From Proteromonas lacertae (Eukaryota > Sar > Bigyra > Opalinata > Proteromonadidae): a stretch of 64,000 bases of DNA. The notes below the pieces were generated by a model. It saw nothing but the letters and a program-made list of their open reading frames with translations. It did no database searches and had not been told where the DNA came from. The stretch covers positions 310,001 to 374,000 of the forward strand of contig NGBS01000002.1 in the NCBI GenBank assembly GCA_002245135.1, read 5' to 3'. Shown here one piece after another: positions 10,697 through 23,400 of the stretch (position 1 is its first letter; every line of letters begins with the position of its first letter). Position numbers and translations under genes: made by a program.

Positions 10697-13513
10697 CTAT
10701 TCATTCCACAAAGGTAAAAACAAATGATTCATCAGTAATACAATAATAGCTGTAACAATATCAAATAAGAATTTGGGTATAAAAATATCTTTCAACATTA
10801 AATGCCTTCTTACAAACACAACGAATATCAAAGTGCATATTGTATTTAATAAATGCCATATACTTGAGATATAAACATACTGTCTTAAATATAACACTTG
10901 TCTATGACATATAAACAATACAAATAAAAATAATAATATCCAACATCCAAAAGTATTTAACAACACTAAAAATCCACTAATAAAGAAATTGAAATTAAAT
11001 AAACCAATAAAACCTGCATTATATTGTACTCTATTCAATTTACAAACATGACCAGTTATAAAGAATAAATGGTAACCCAACGTGCTTAATAATATTGATT
11101 TAAAATACATATTATTGGTTAAAAAATCTACTTCTTCAATATTGAATTCTAATAATACAAAACTGATGTATAAAGAAAACATAAATAATGTGAAATAAAA
11201 TAACATCACTGGAGAATTTGGACCAATCACCATTGCAAACAGTAATGTAAATGTTAATAATGTTAAATAGAAATAAGAATTATTATTTCTAAATACATAA
11301 TGACAAATTAATAAAATAGCTGATAATAGATAAATTGTTCTAGGAATTACTATCTGTAAGTTTAAATCAAATGGATTTGCTTCATTGGGAACTCCCCAGA
11401 ATAATGCTAATAGAAATACTTCAATATATATAACAAAGAAATATAAATATATATAAAGTGGTTGATTCATAAATACACTGATTATACCATTATTCTCATT
11501 ATTATTATAGTCATTATCATTATCTTCATCATCACTATTGTATAATAACGTATAAATTATATAGATTAATGGTAAACCAAATAATGGATAGAATGTATGT
11601 GATGAAGTGGATTGAATACTTTCAATAGCATGTGTTGTATAATCTGTTGTTTTTCTTAATGATAATATAGCAATTATTGGATAAAGTATTGTCATGAATG
11701 GTAAAGAATCTTTCTTATAATAATATTGTATATATAACTTAATAATATCAAACAATACAAAATATAATCCAATTTGAACAATGACAAACACAAAATAATT
11801 TTCATTTTCTATATAACTATTCGAAAATAAAGACCATAAATGCAATCCTAACATAACAATAGGAATAATTAAATATTTACCAACTTCTATAACAACTTCT
11901 TTATTAAAATTATGAACCAATTGTGATAAACATGTAAATAAACTGATTAATCCTATTGCTGTAGTTGCATGACTTATTCCTGTATATACAGAATCTGCTA
12001 CATAAGCTAAGAATAATGCATGAAGTAAAGAAATGACAACAGATACACTAAATTCAAAATTAAAGAATAATAAAGTAATAAGCAATACTAATGGACTAAA
12101 TGATAGTATTATTCCATTAATCATTCCTTTTACATCAATAGTTTCCCATATTTCCTTTGTGGCTGATCTTATACTTTTAAATATGGAGATATATAATTGT
12201 ATTTCATCATTTAAATCATATTCTTCTTCTTCTGATATATTATCTTTGTATGGTTTGATTTTTAATGACTGAAATATGGATAATAATTTCAAATCACTAA
12301 ATTTTGAATATTTTGAAATTAAAGGAATTATTGTTTTACCAGTAACTAAATCATATTCATTTATATATTTATATATTTGCATTAAATTCAATGATAATGA
12401 TTGATGTATTCTGTATAATGATGATAAGGTTAAATTCTTATGTTTATAACTAATTGGATAGTTTATTAATGGTATAAATGCATGACCAATATTACTAAAT
12501 GGAATTGGAATATTATATAACAAAGACAAAGTAGCTACTAAATCAATCTGTATAAAATAATCATCAAAATCACTATACATCGGATAACTATACTCACTCA
12601 ATAATCCTTGTTTACTATACATGAATAATCCAGCTTCAATTTCTTCTTTACTTTCTCCACCATGATCTCCTTGTGCAGTCATTCCATGATCACCAAATAC
12701 CAATAATAGTGTTTGATCATCAATTGTATTTATATCTCTACTTAACTCTCTGTTCATTTCATCTAATTTCTGAGACATTATTGCTGAATTTGCTTCGTAT
12801 CTATGTCCAATATGATCTACACCCAAGAAATGAGATATTATTAAAGATGATTTGTTCCTTGATATAGCCTTTGTTAAATGATTGTGACATCCATTGTCAA
12901 CAGTGTATAAATCTCTCACATTGAATGAATCATATGGATATACTTCATCCATTGTATTTGGATATAAAGAGATCCATGTATCATCACCCATAAATGTGAT
13001 TCTTTTATTGGCTTTTTTGAGTTGGTATAATATATTATCTTCTTTGATTTCTGCAGCTGCAAAGTTATCTTTCATATCTAAAAAAGATGGTATTGTACCT
13101 GTTGTTAGACCATAGAGTCTTTGGGATGTTATTGTTGGTGCATCAGCGATGAAATGAAATATATGAGAATTTTCTTTTTCTTCTTCTAATAGTTCTTTTA
13201 CAATTTTGAATCTGTTGGAATAATTGAAATTCTCAGAAGCATTTGGTGCTATGAAATCATAACGCAAAGCATCGATTAAGAGAATAACAACTTTGTTATA
13301 TCTAGTAACACCATTAAAAATTGTATTTTCAATATTTGACTTAGATTTAACATAGTCATCTACATCATATGAACTGTTCTTGTATATTTGTGTTCTATAG
13401 AATAAATGTTAAAGTTTTTACCTTGATGAAAGAAATCCAAGTAGATATATTGCTATTGCAGCAAGCACAACAGCATAAATGAAAAAATATTCATGGAGAA
13501 CAATGTAATACAT
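10697..13513 (-). CDS. PIGO: GPI ethanolamine phosphate transferase 3 (PIG-O/Gpi13)
   Basis: Two exons (13422-13513 and 10697-13394) joined by a 27-nt intron give 929 aa. After an N-terminal anchor (VVLAAIAIYLLGFL) comes the alkaline-phosphatase-like lumenal domain: VILLIDALRYDF near 65-77, FIADAPTITSQRLYGLTTG, FMGDDTW, SFNVRDLYTVDNG, HFLGVDHIGH, and FGDHGMTAQGDHGG near 265. These are the metal- and substrate-site blocks of PIG-O rather than PIG-G or PIG-N. The C-terminal half is a run of more than ten hydrophobic helices. The enzyme adds phosphoethanolamine to the third mannose of the GPI precursor in the ER, the group later linked to protein. Divergent from the TTC7-like gene with 59 bp between start codons. 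Confidence 0.93.
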
Positions 13514-13531
13514 GAATTAAAAAGTTGATAA

Positions 13532-13544
13532 TCAAGCCAAGTTT
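13532..13544 (+). promoter_or_regulatory. TCAAGCCAAGTTT promoter element
   Basis: Full 13-base copy in the 59-bp divergent spacer, 28 bp upstream of the TTC7-like ATG on its sense strand. The flanks extend the identity with the copy at 44,676 to ATCAAGCCAAGTTTAT. Function inferred from recurrence only. Confidence 0.55.
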
Positions 13545-13572
13545 ATTATACTTCTTAATTAATCTTCTTAGT

Positions 13573-16318
13573 ATGGAAGAATTGGTTGTATGAATCTGTT
13601 CTTGTTATTTTTAAATTAATAGAGAGAATATGAGGAGATAAGGAGAGTTAAAAAGTATGAAAACATGGGTGATAAATTACGAGACAGATATGCACAAATA
13701 GAATCAGAAACTGATTGGGATGATTCTTTTATGAGCAGAGAAGAGTCTTTAGCTTATGTTTTCTCTGTATTTTGAATAATTTTATTGCTTTTTTAGGTTT
13801 ATGCAGATTATGAATATTACAGAAGAAGAGATATTGATGTACTTCTTTGGGCAAGTAGTAAAGCACTTCAATATTGTCCTACTTTCTTTGTATTCTTGTT
13901 ATGGTTATATAAATAGGATTCAGTTTGTATATTAGCTAGATTCATATGCCATCCAATTAAAGCACCACTACGTACAACTGTAGAAAAAGAATTAAATTCT
14001 TTAAAAGAAAATTTCGCAAATGCAGTTAAAAAGGACAAACAAGAGAAACAAGGTAAAGATCATCTTGATGCACCACCAGAATCAGCAACAGATATACTGC
14101 GCAGAGTGATTGACACATTTTCAGCAGAATTAATTATGAATTATGTTAGAAGTCATACAGAAGACTTGTATATATATATATATATATAAATTATTATTAT
14201 TATAGTGATTATCGATTAATATTATACATATGTGGATCAATAGATTTAGCCTATATCTTCCAACAAGAAAGAAAAATAAAGAAATGCATAGAATATACAA
14301 AACTATCTTATGACTTATTACACGTTGCTTATTTAAGGAATTTATATGGTAAAAAGGATGAAGCAAATCCTAGTAATCCATTTATTAATATTTTACCCAA
14401 TGATATTGATTATAGGAAGTTATTTATTGAAATATATTTACAATTACCTAATAATTATACAATAAGTGGAGATTTTAAAAATGTATTTTATTATTATTAT
14501 TATTATTATTATAAAATAGGCTTTAACTACTTATAGAATCTGTATAATGTCATTATATCAGAAAACCGGAGTTTTATTAACCGAAACACTAGTCAACAAT
14601 CTCCTCAAAGATTTTGCATTCTTTTTAGTCCACATAATGAGTGATAGTAATTACATCAAAATAACATCAGAAGTAAATGATAATAATAAGAAATATATAC
14701 CCACATCATTAACAGAGGAAAGGTTATTAGTGTGTTTATTAGCTGAACATTGTTTTATTAAAAGATCACAAGTGGAAGATGATATTTATAACAACTTATC
14801 ATTAATCACAAATGGTTTAGAATCTACTCAAATTACTGTAAAACTGCTGGAGAAGTGTATATCTAGTTTAGATGTGGATTATAGTAATTATTGGATGTTA
14901 GGGTTATCTTTATATAATAAGAAACAATATGATAAATCATTAATTATACTATCAAAATGTATTAAATTCATGGAAGAGAATGAGATTAGAAGTGAAGTTG
15001 AGTATTATTGTCCAAGTTATTTACCTTCATTATTATGTTCTAATATTTATTTATATTATTATTTGAGAATAGATGAAGGAATAGAGTATTTTTATTATTA
15101 TAATTATTTATAGTTTATTATATAAAGAACTATCACATAATCGATATGATACTTCATCTTATTTCATTATACTTCGACATATTGGTGAAGCATTTATACT
15201 AAAGGCTCGAAACTCCAAGCTTTCTAGTGAAAGATATCAAACCTTACAAGATGCAATCTCAAATCTACAAGCAACTTATAGTAAATGTAAAGATCCACTA
15301 CATCAAGCTTCTTTGGCATATGATTTAGCTTTAGCACATGCTGAGTCACATAATGTATATAGTATTAATTATTATGTATAGCTTGAAAAAGCAATGACTG
15401 CAGTACAATCTGATTTATTTAAAAGTTCACAAAATAAATATCTTTGGGCTTTATATACCTTATTATTAACATCATATCGATCTTATAGAGATTCATTAGA
15501 GTTTATATTAACTGCTTTAGATTTCTTCCCAAATGATTTATTGTTATTATATATTAGAGCAAGTATTGAATATTCAATAAAACCAGCTAAAGGATATGCA
15601 TTATTCGTATATATATATATATATTATTTATTTATTTTTTTAGAATAATATATATAAGTTATTCCATCAAGAATTTGTTAAAGGTGTTGAATCTACAAGC
15701 CATAATGATAATGATATAAAGATCAGTTTAACCAATTATAAAAAGACTAATTTACCTTACAATACAAGACTCTATTTGCATTTCTTATTTAAATATATCC
15801 AACTACCAGAATCAATAGATAATGCAATAGATTTAATTAATGAAATAAAGAATCTAACATATGAATATCCTGAGTATTATTCAATAGCAGTGACTTTAGT
15901 ATATATATATATATATATATGTATAATAATTATTATTTATTAGAATGCAATTATTAGTGAAGCAATTGATATCAAACACAATGTTAAAGATTTATCAAGA
16001 TATGAGGAGATATATACAAACGCTTTGTGTATAGATGCTCCAAATACATTTGCTTCATTGAAATATGTTGAGTTTATGATTCGTAATAATCAAGTAATGG
16101 ATGAAAGTACAAGTGAAATATGTATCTCGAGATGTAATAGAGCTATAGTGATGAATGAATATTCACATGTTGCTTGGAGATTAATGAGTGATATTTATAA
16201 TATCAAAAAGGATTATGAAAATGCTACTAATGCTATGTTAAGAGCTTTAGATTATGAGAAAAACACTCCCATATTAAGTTATTCAATTTTACCAATCTCA
16301 TTAGAATTAACTGTTTAA
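13573..16318 (+). CDS. TTC7-like tetratricopeptide-repeat protein
   Basis: Ten exons with nine introns of 27-45 nt (13588-13622, 13758-13796, 13890-13916, 14168-14205, 14483-14519, 15086-15113, 15355-15381, 15607-15643, 15899-15943) join to 810 codons in one frame. Visible TPR-like pairs include YWMLGLSLYNKKQYDKSLII and HVAWRLMSDIYNIKKDYENA, with the last repeat followed by ALDYEKNTPILSYSILP, like the C-terminus of TTC7 (ALxLExSSPxxPFxxIP). TTC7/Ypp1 scaffolds PI4-kinase III-alpha with EFR3 at the plasma membrane. Assignment rests on length, all-helical TPR content and the C-terminal block, so a different TPR scaffold is possible. Several introns contain (TA)n tracts. Confidence 0.72.
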
Positions 16319-16419
16319 AAATGATAATTAATAATTATTGTTTTTGTATAAGTATGTATTTAATGAAAACACAGAACAAAAATTAAGAAGAACAAAATAA
16401 ATAGGTGAAATTCTTAATA

Positions 16420-16979
16420 CTAGACTAAACTTGTTCCAAATCTATTGTTAAAGGATGTATACATTGGATTAAAATCATCTTGATGCTCTCTTTCTAACTG
16501 CTGCTTCTTTTGAATAATTCTTTGATTGTTATACTATAAATGCTTATAAAAAGTATTAATACTAACAAATTTTCTTGCTCAATTGTTTTATAATGTTGAC
16601 GCATATTCTGCTCCTTCTGACGAGCAACTTCATTTATCTGAGAAAAACTGTTCAAGTGTATTTTAATGAAATATATACTGTTGTTGCATTTTAAGTACAG
16701 CTATTCTCTCTTTGTGATTCTCTTGCTGACGAGCTTTATCACGAGCAATTTGAGATTCTTTTATATATTGAAGATTTCTTTCATGATTTATTTGAGGTTT
16801 TTGATATGCACTTAATATTCTTTGTGTTGCTTCTTGCCTTCTAGCTTGGAGTATTTGAATTCTCCTCTTCATTAAATAAATAATCCTAAATATACTGTCT
16901 CAGCATCAATTTCATTATTCATAGATTCTTCATGCATGCGTGATGGTTTTCTAGGAGACCTTTTTATTATGCTATTCAT
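16420..16979 (-). CDS. hypothetical basic coiled-coil protein
   Basis: Not recognised. Four exons (16896-16979, 16679-16866, 16563-16647, 16420-16533; introns 29, 31 and 29 nt) encode 156 aa. It starts MNSIIKRSPRKPSR and continues as a Q/R/K/E-rich, almost certainly helical stretch with repeats of the form RQ-E...: RRQEATQRILSAYQKP, ARDKARQQENHKERIAVL, EVARQKEQNMRQHY. It ends in the aromatic tail FNPMYTSFNNRFGTSLV. No signal peptide or membrane segment. Such short charged helices with a defined tail are common in axonemal or cytoskeletal accessory proteins, but no family can be named. Exon joins use canonical borders and keep frame throughout. Confidence 0.6.
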
Positions 16980-17415
16980 TCTATTTAGAAATATCAACTG
17001 TGAAATTCAAATTTATTTTGAATAATCATTATGAAACGAATATATTTACTACATTAAAGTCTAAATCATTTAATTAACATATGAAATAATTCTATATGGA
17101 ATGTTGAAATGATAGGCAATGTAAAGTTAAGTAGAATAACCATAATTCGAAATACAAAAGCAATTTCAGGTTATATCATCCAATTCTCTATATTAATAGT
17201 ATTTTTATATAAAATGACAATATTTTATAGCCAAAGCCTCTCAAATGCTTATTCTTTAATGCTTATTATTCAATCTTTTATTCAGCATAATCAATTATAA
17301 AAATCATTTTCTTAACCTTATCTAAAAAGTAGTGCTAAATAAGATGAATTAAAATATGTCAGTTACAAAATTAAATTAAACCAAAAAAATCCCCATAACT
17401 ATTTTATTGTTCGTT
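16980..17415. other. divergent intergenic region
   Basis: 436 bp between the coiled-coil gene and the giant receptor gene. It contains one 63-codon frame (17109-17300) of hydrophobic, low-complexity composition that does not look coding. No RNA gene seen. Confidence 0.4.
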
Positions 17416-20400
17416 ATGTATCAGAAGTTGGTGATAATATTTTATCTGATATACTTTTGTAGTGCTGATGCTATTACAAGACCATTTATATACACTGATA
17501 CTTTATCTACTGAAATGGCTGCTATAGTTGAATACTTTGGAGCTAAGAATAATAAACTTAGGTTTGAATCAAAACAGATTGATAATTCTGAAGATACAAT
17601 CAGTAAAGAGTTTTTGAAAATTAAGAATGACGGTTATGACACTGTTTTCGCATACATACCCGATGCCAACTTTACGATGATCAATCTATATGCAGCTAAG
17701 TATAACATTTATGTGTGGAATGCCATAATAATTCCTGATGACGCATGCTTTACTAACATCATATTTGGATATGATTTCCCTCTTACCAGTCTTAAAAGTA
17801 TATATATTTTATATTTTATATCATATAATAGTTATTTCTGAAAAAGTTGAGACCATGAAACATTTTGGTTATGCTTACGATTCTACCAAAATAAATAAAA
17901 ACTATATTGCTTATCTTAAAAAGACATTAGATTTTCTTAGAATAACCCCAGAAATAGAAACAGATACTCCATCTTCAGATACTTCAGCAAAGGAGATAAT
18001 AGACAGAATTGATATTGCCAATTTAGGTGGTAGTAATTTCATTTTATTCAACTATTACGATGATACTAAATTAATAAAAGCATGGTACGATAATTCAAAC
18101 AAAGATAAAATTACATTAGTCAATATGGAAACTCATGATAGAAAAACTAATCTAATTCCTGAAGCAGAAGGTTCAATGTTTCAACTTGCAAATGCTATTC
18201 TACCACAAGAATTCTTTGATGAAGTTAATAGTAAATTTGATCTTCCAAATAATAACAAAGTTGATAGCGATTTCAATGAAGAATCAATCATTTTGTTTCA
18301 GATGGGTAATTTGTATTATAAAATAGGAATGGAATATTTAGACAGTGATTTCAGTAGAGGTTATGAAATAGTAATAACAGCCTATGGTATTCCAGATATG
18401 ACTGATATAAATGGAACAAAAGTAACAATTGTCTCATCCAATAAACTACAACCTGTAACTCAATCAGGTTATTATATAAGTGATGGTAGTGGTAGTGTGA
18501 AGGTAGATACAGCGACTGATTATACTCCTTCTACAACTACTACTTATACATATGTTGATGGATTTCCAATTGAAAACATATGTGATGTACAAGATAATCT
18601 GATTAATCAAAAGACTGATAAATTATCGTATGTTATATTTATGACTTATAAATCACAAGTGTCTGATAATCCATTAGCAAAATATGAAAAGTATTTGATT
18701 GATGCATTAAATGCTGGTATAGAATATATTAATGAAAATGTATATATTTGTTATTATTATTTATATTGTATAGATGAATTTATTAGATAAAACACTATAT
18801 GCTATACATATCGACATTACCACCAGTGTAGAAAATGCATATAAAGAATTTAAAGAAAGATATACAGCATTTGAACCAATAGCAATATTCAGTTCAGCTG
18901 AATATGACTATAGAAATGCATTTCTTTCAAAGTTAATAAATGATCCAGTTGAATCTTCAAGTGGTGTTTCCAGTAGTAATATATTTTACATTCAAATCAT
19001 CCCTAGTAGTGGTAATGAATGTAAAAAGAATGTAATGTCTGGTATTAGTTTATATTCATGGTGGAAGTATGGTTTACAAATATTAGCTGAAGAATTACCA
19101 TTTAGGAAGTTATTTATAGCTTATGCTGAAAATGATGTATTCTCCAGTAACTCTGCTGTTGGTATTACCAATCTTACAACTGGTACAGGATCATTTACTA
19201 AAATTGTATCATTTTCAATGGAAGATGCTAATGTAGAACAAGCTCAGAATATATGTGGTAGTATATATAGTGAATGTCAACCAACATCAGGTTGTATTAT
19301 TGTGAATGTATTACCACGAGACTATCAAGAGATATTCTTTAAATATTATTATGATAAACGTTTAGATCCAACTATGTATCCAGTAGTTGCAATGACTTTA
19401 GATGAAGCAATAATCGAGAATTCAGGTCATCCAGAATATTATGATCAACAATATATTATTCAATATTATATTGATGATATAAATACTACTGTTGTTGATG
19501 AATTTAAAGGTTATTTATACAGAGTAAACACTTCTCAAATTCCAAATGTAACACCAGAAATGGGTTATGCATATACTGCTGTTAAGAATTTAGCAAATGT
19601 ATATATATTATTTATTTATTTATATATTTAAATAGATTATTGAATTAGCACAATCATTCTGAACTATCAAAGATATCAGCAATGATTAGATACTCCTCAG
19701 CTTTTGATGAAGTGGGTGGTAAAATAGAATGGAATGATCAAGGTTATATCAACTGTGATTTACATTTCGCAAAATATAATGCAACTGAAAAGAGATTTAT
19801 TACATTATCCTCATCACCATATATTGAACAAACTAATTCGTTCAATGATATATCCAAGAAATGCGATTGGTTTAATGGTGTACAAACTGCTACAGATTTA
19901 TATGACGTCATATTCTTATATGTAACTGATGATTATGTTGGTGATTATTTAAATGATTATAGTAAAAATGCTAATGTTATGATTGACTTTGTTAATAATG
20001 CTGGTGGTATAAATGATAAACTATTAAGAGTAACAATACAGATATTTAACAGTATTAAAGAATTAAAAGATTATGTTAGTTTACATGCAAAAGATGAAAA
20101 TATTTTAACATTTATTGGAACGACTTCAAATGATCAAAGAGATGCAATTCATGATATTCTTGTGGAAAATAATAAATTCTTATTTAGTATACATCCAAGT
20201 GAAGGTGAAAGGTGTTATAGTAATGTCATTCAAGTTGGAAGAGTTCCAAATCATTATGTTAACTCTCTTGCAAGTTTTGCGTGGAGAAAAAGTGAAGATA
20301 AAAAGGTTGTGCTTTTAGCTTATGATAATCCATTGCCTACAAGTATTGTCTATCATGTAAAAGTCTATTTTGATACATTCAGATTATTTAATAGTACATA

Positions 20401-23400
20401 TTTCATTTTAGGTGATAATTTGACTTTAGATCAATTTGTAGATAATATAACTGAGTTGTATGGTACTGATAAAGAAATTGTTATTGTAACTGCAATTGGA
20501 CAATATACTAATGAATTATTAGATAAATTAGATGGGACAAAATACTTCTTGTTTGTGTTAGATGGAAGAAAATTATTTATAAAGAGTGAACGTTGGATTG
20601 GTTCATACTTAATGTCATCGTATTTACCATCGAATACTAACTCAGCTAATACAATTTTCATTAAAACTTTTCAATCTGAATTTGGTACAAATATGCAGTT
20701 ATTGAATGAAAATGCACTCAATATCTATACATCCTTAATGTTCCTTAAGAATGCATATTCTCAAGCAACAGAATATGAATTTAATGAAATTAAAAGACAA
20801 TTAACTCAACTTACACTTAATTTACCAATTGGTGATAATATTGAGATAAATGCTAGAGATTATACAGTAACTAATTTCTATCATATATCAAAAATTGAAG
20901 ATGCAACTTTAGATATGAAAGAACAAGGTACAAATATTGTTGGAATGGTTGTATCACCATATTTACAATATGTATATATATTATTATTATTTATTTTATT
21001 ATAGAGATTTGATGAAAATCCAGGAACATGCGTATTACCTGGTTCTACAGCTACAAAATCAGAGACAATGTATATAATTATTAAACCAGAACAAGATATT
21101 GTCTTTATGATGATCAATGCGTATTGGTTTACATATTCAGTTGGTACTTCCAATGGATTTACAAAGATTTATTGTGGGGAATTTAATGCAACAGATTTAA
21201 CAGCATCTGATATGGTTATAACCTCATGTCCAACTGAAGAACAAGTTCAAATGACTAAAGATAATGAAAATCTATTAATAGTATCGGTTATTGATAAAGG
21301 GTATGGTGATTGTAATAATAAGATTGTTGATATTGGTACATTTCCTAGTCAGAGAATTATTCCATATGTTTCTTATATTGTTACATACTTTTCAAAGAAT
21401 GTTATGCTTATTTTACCAAATTCAACTACATACGAAGAAAAAACAGTATTAAATGAGACTATTATTCAAATGGGTGGTAGTATTAAGGATGTGTTAGTAG
21501 TTCCTGATGAAGATGATGTTAATAACACTAAAGTGTTATTTGATGATTTTGTATCATCTTATCAAGTTTCAATACCTGATGGTGGTGTATTTATTAATTA
21601 TTTAGAAAAACAATCCTCCTATGAAAGTCTATTTAAATCTTACTACCAAATTATGAAGAATGAATTTGATTCCATGGGTGATGCTGCAAAGAAATATACT
21701 ATATTTAGTTGGCATACTGCAAATCAAGTTTCATTAGATATTGATTTGATTGAAGGTCATTTCATGTATGCTAGTAGTTATGCAGATAGTGAAACTGCTC
21801 CAGATATATATGCAGTTGGTACAAATGTACTTGGACCATCCTATGTGTCTGAAAGTATTCAATCTAGAGTGTTATCTGCTTATGAATTTTTAAGACAAGC
21901 ATTTTATGTAACAGGCACATTTAAAGGAGATATAATGTGGGAACATATTTCCAATAATGAAGTCAGTAGTCCATTTGGTAATTTGAAAATGAATAAGAAT
22001 GATACTGGTATTACATTCCCAATGTATGTAGTTCAATCAACTAAAGAGGATGAAGTAAGTCATGTGAAAAGATATGCATTATTATCTAAAACATGGCCAG
22101 CTCAACAGTTTAGAAGAAGATTTAATGTATTTAATTATGCAATTTGTAACAAGTTCATTGGTAATGGTGAAATATCTGTTATTGATGCTATAAAGTTCTT
22201 AATTATATTACCATTATCAGGAAGATTATCATATTTTGTCAATGCATATGTTTCTGGTTATTTAGTAGCAATTGATTATATTAATGAATACTATGGAGGT
22301 ATTAAAGGTAGAATGCTTATACCAGTAATAGAGAATAGTGATTCAAATGCAGAAAATGTTAAATCATTGTTAAGAAAAGCCAAATCAGAACATAATACTA
22401 GATTAGTATTTGGTTTAGGTGAATCAAGTGTTAGAAAGAATGTACAGTCAGTATTAAAAGAAGAAGAATTATTATTATTCTATCCAGCAAGATATGAAGG
22501 TTTTGAATGTTTTAAGAATGTTATTTATATGAGTCCTCCATTTACTGAATATATAGCATCTATTATATTCTTCTATGCAAGATTAAGTTCTGATGTTTAT
22601 GTAATTTATTCTGATACAGTCAGAGATACTCAAAATGCGTATAATACTCAAGATGAACTTAGAAAAAGAGGAATTAGTGTAGTGAATATGCTTAGAATCC
22701 CGTTAGAGAATTACAAAATTGATATTATATTGAGTATTATCGTAAATGAAATGAAATCTGGTATTATTGCATCATTTTTAGATGGAAAAGCTTCTACAGA
22801 TATATTCACAGCTTTATATGATAGTGGATATGATTCAAGTACTTATGTGATTTATTCATTCAATATTCAAACAACTGATATTACAGATGAATCAATATAT
22901 CCATATTTAGATGGTCATTATTTTGTGGAAGGTTTAAATATTAAACTATTCCATACTAATGCTATTTCTGATTTAGATAAGTCAAGATATTCATATATTC
23001 AAGAAGAAGCTTCCATGCCATCAATATTATCTGTTATCTTTGCTACAAGAGCATTAAATGAAACTGAATTCACTAATGACACAGTTCCTTATTCGTTAGA
23101 CAGTGTGTTACATGCAATTCATCATGTCAATTTGAGTGATCTTATTGATAATGTTACTATTAATACGAATAACCAAATATCATTGTATTATGAAGTATCA
23201 AAGATTATATATAATCCAGAAGATGGTAGTTATGTGAAAGATAGAGTAGCTCATGTTAATAGAAACCATAATGTTAATCCATATTACAGTCAATATAGTT
23301 TAGAAGGTATTGTATATACATGTGATTGGTCATATAGTCATGATAATGTTACTAATACAACAGAAATACCAACAACTACTTTATATAATAGTGATGAAAT

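Noticed and set aside
17109-17300. 63-codon frame upstream of the giant receptor
   Set aside because: Hydrophobic low-complexity composition typical of AT-rich noncoding DNA, no splice partner or homology.
19650-19665. Programmed +1 frameshift at TTC-TGA-A in the receptor
   Set aside because: A downstream acceptor or a single-base error explains it more simply; no stimulatory element or second case of the same site was seen.
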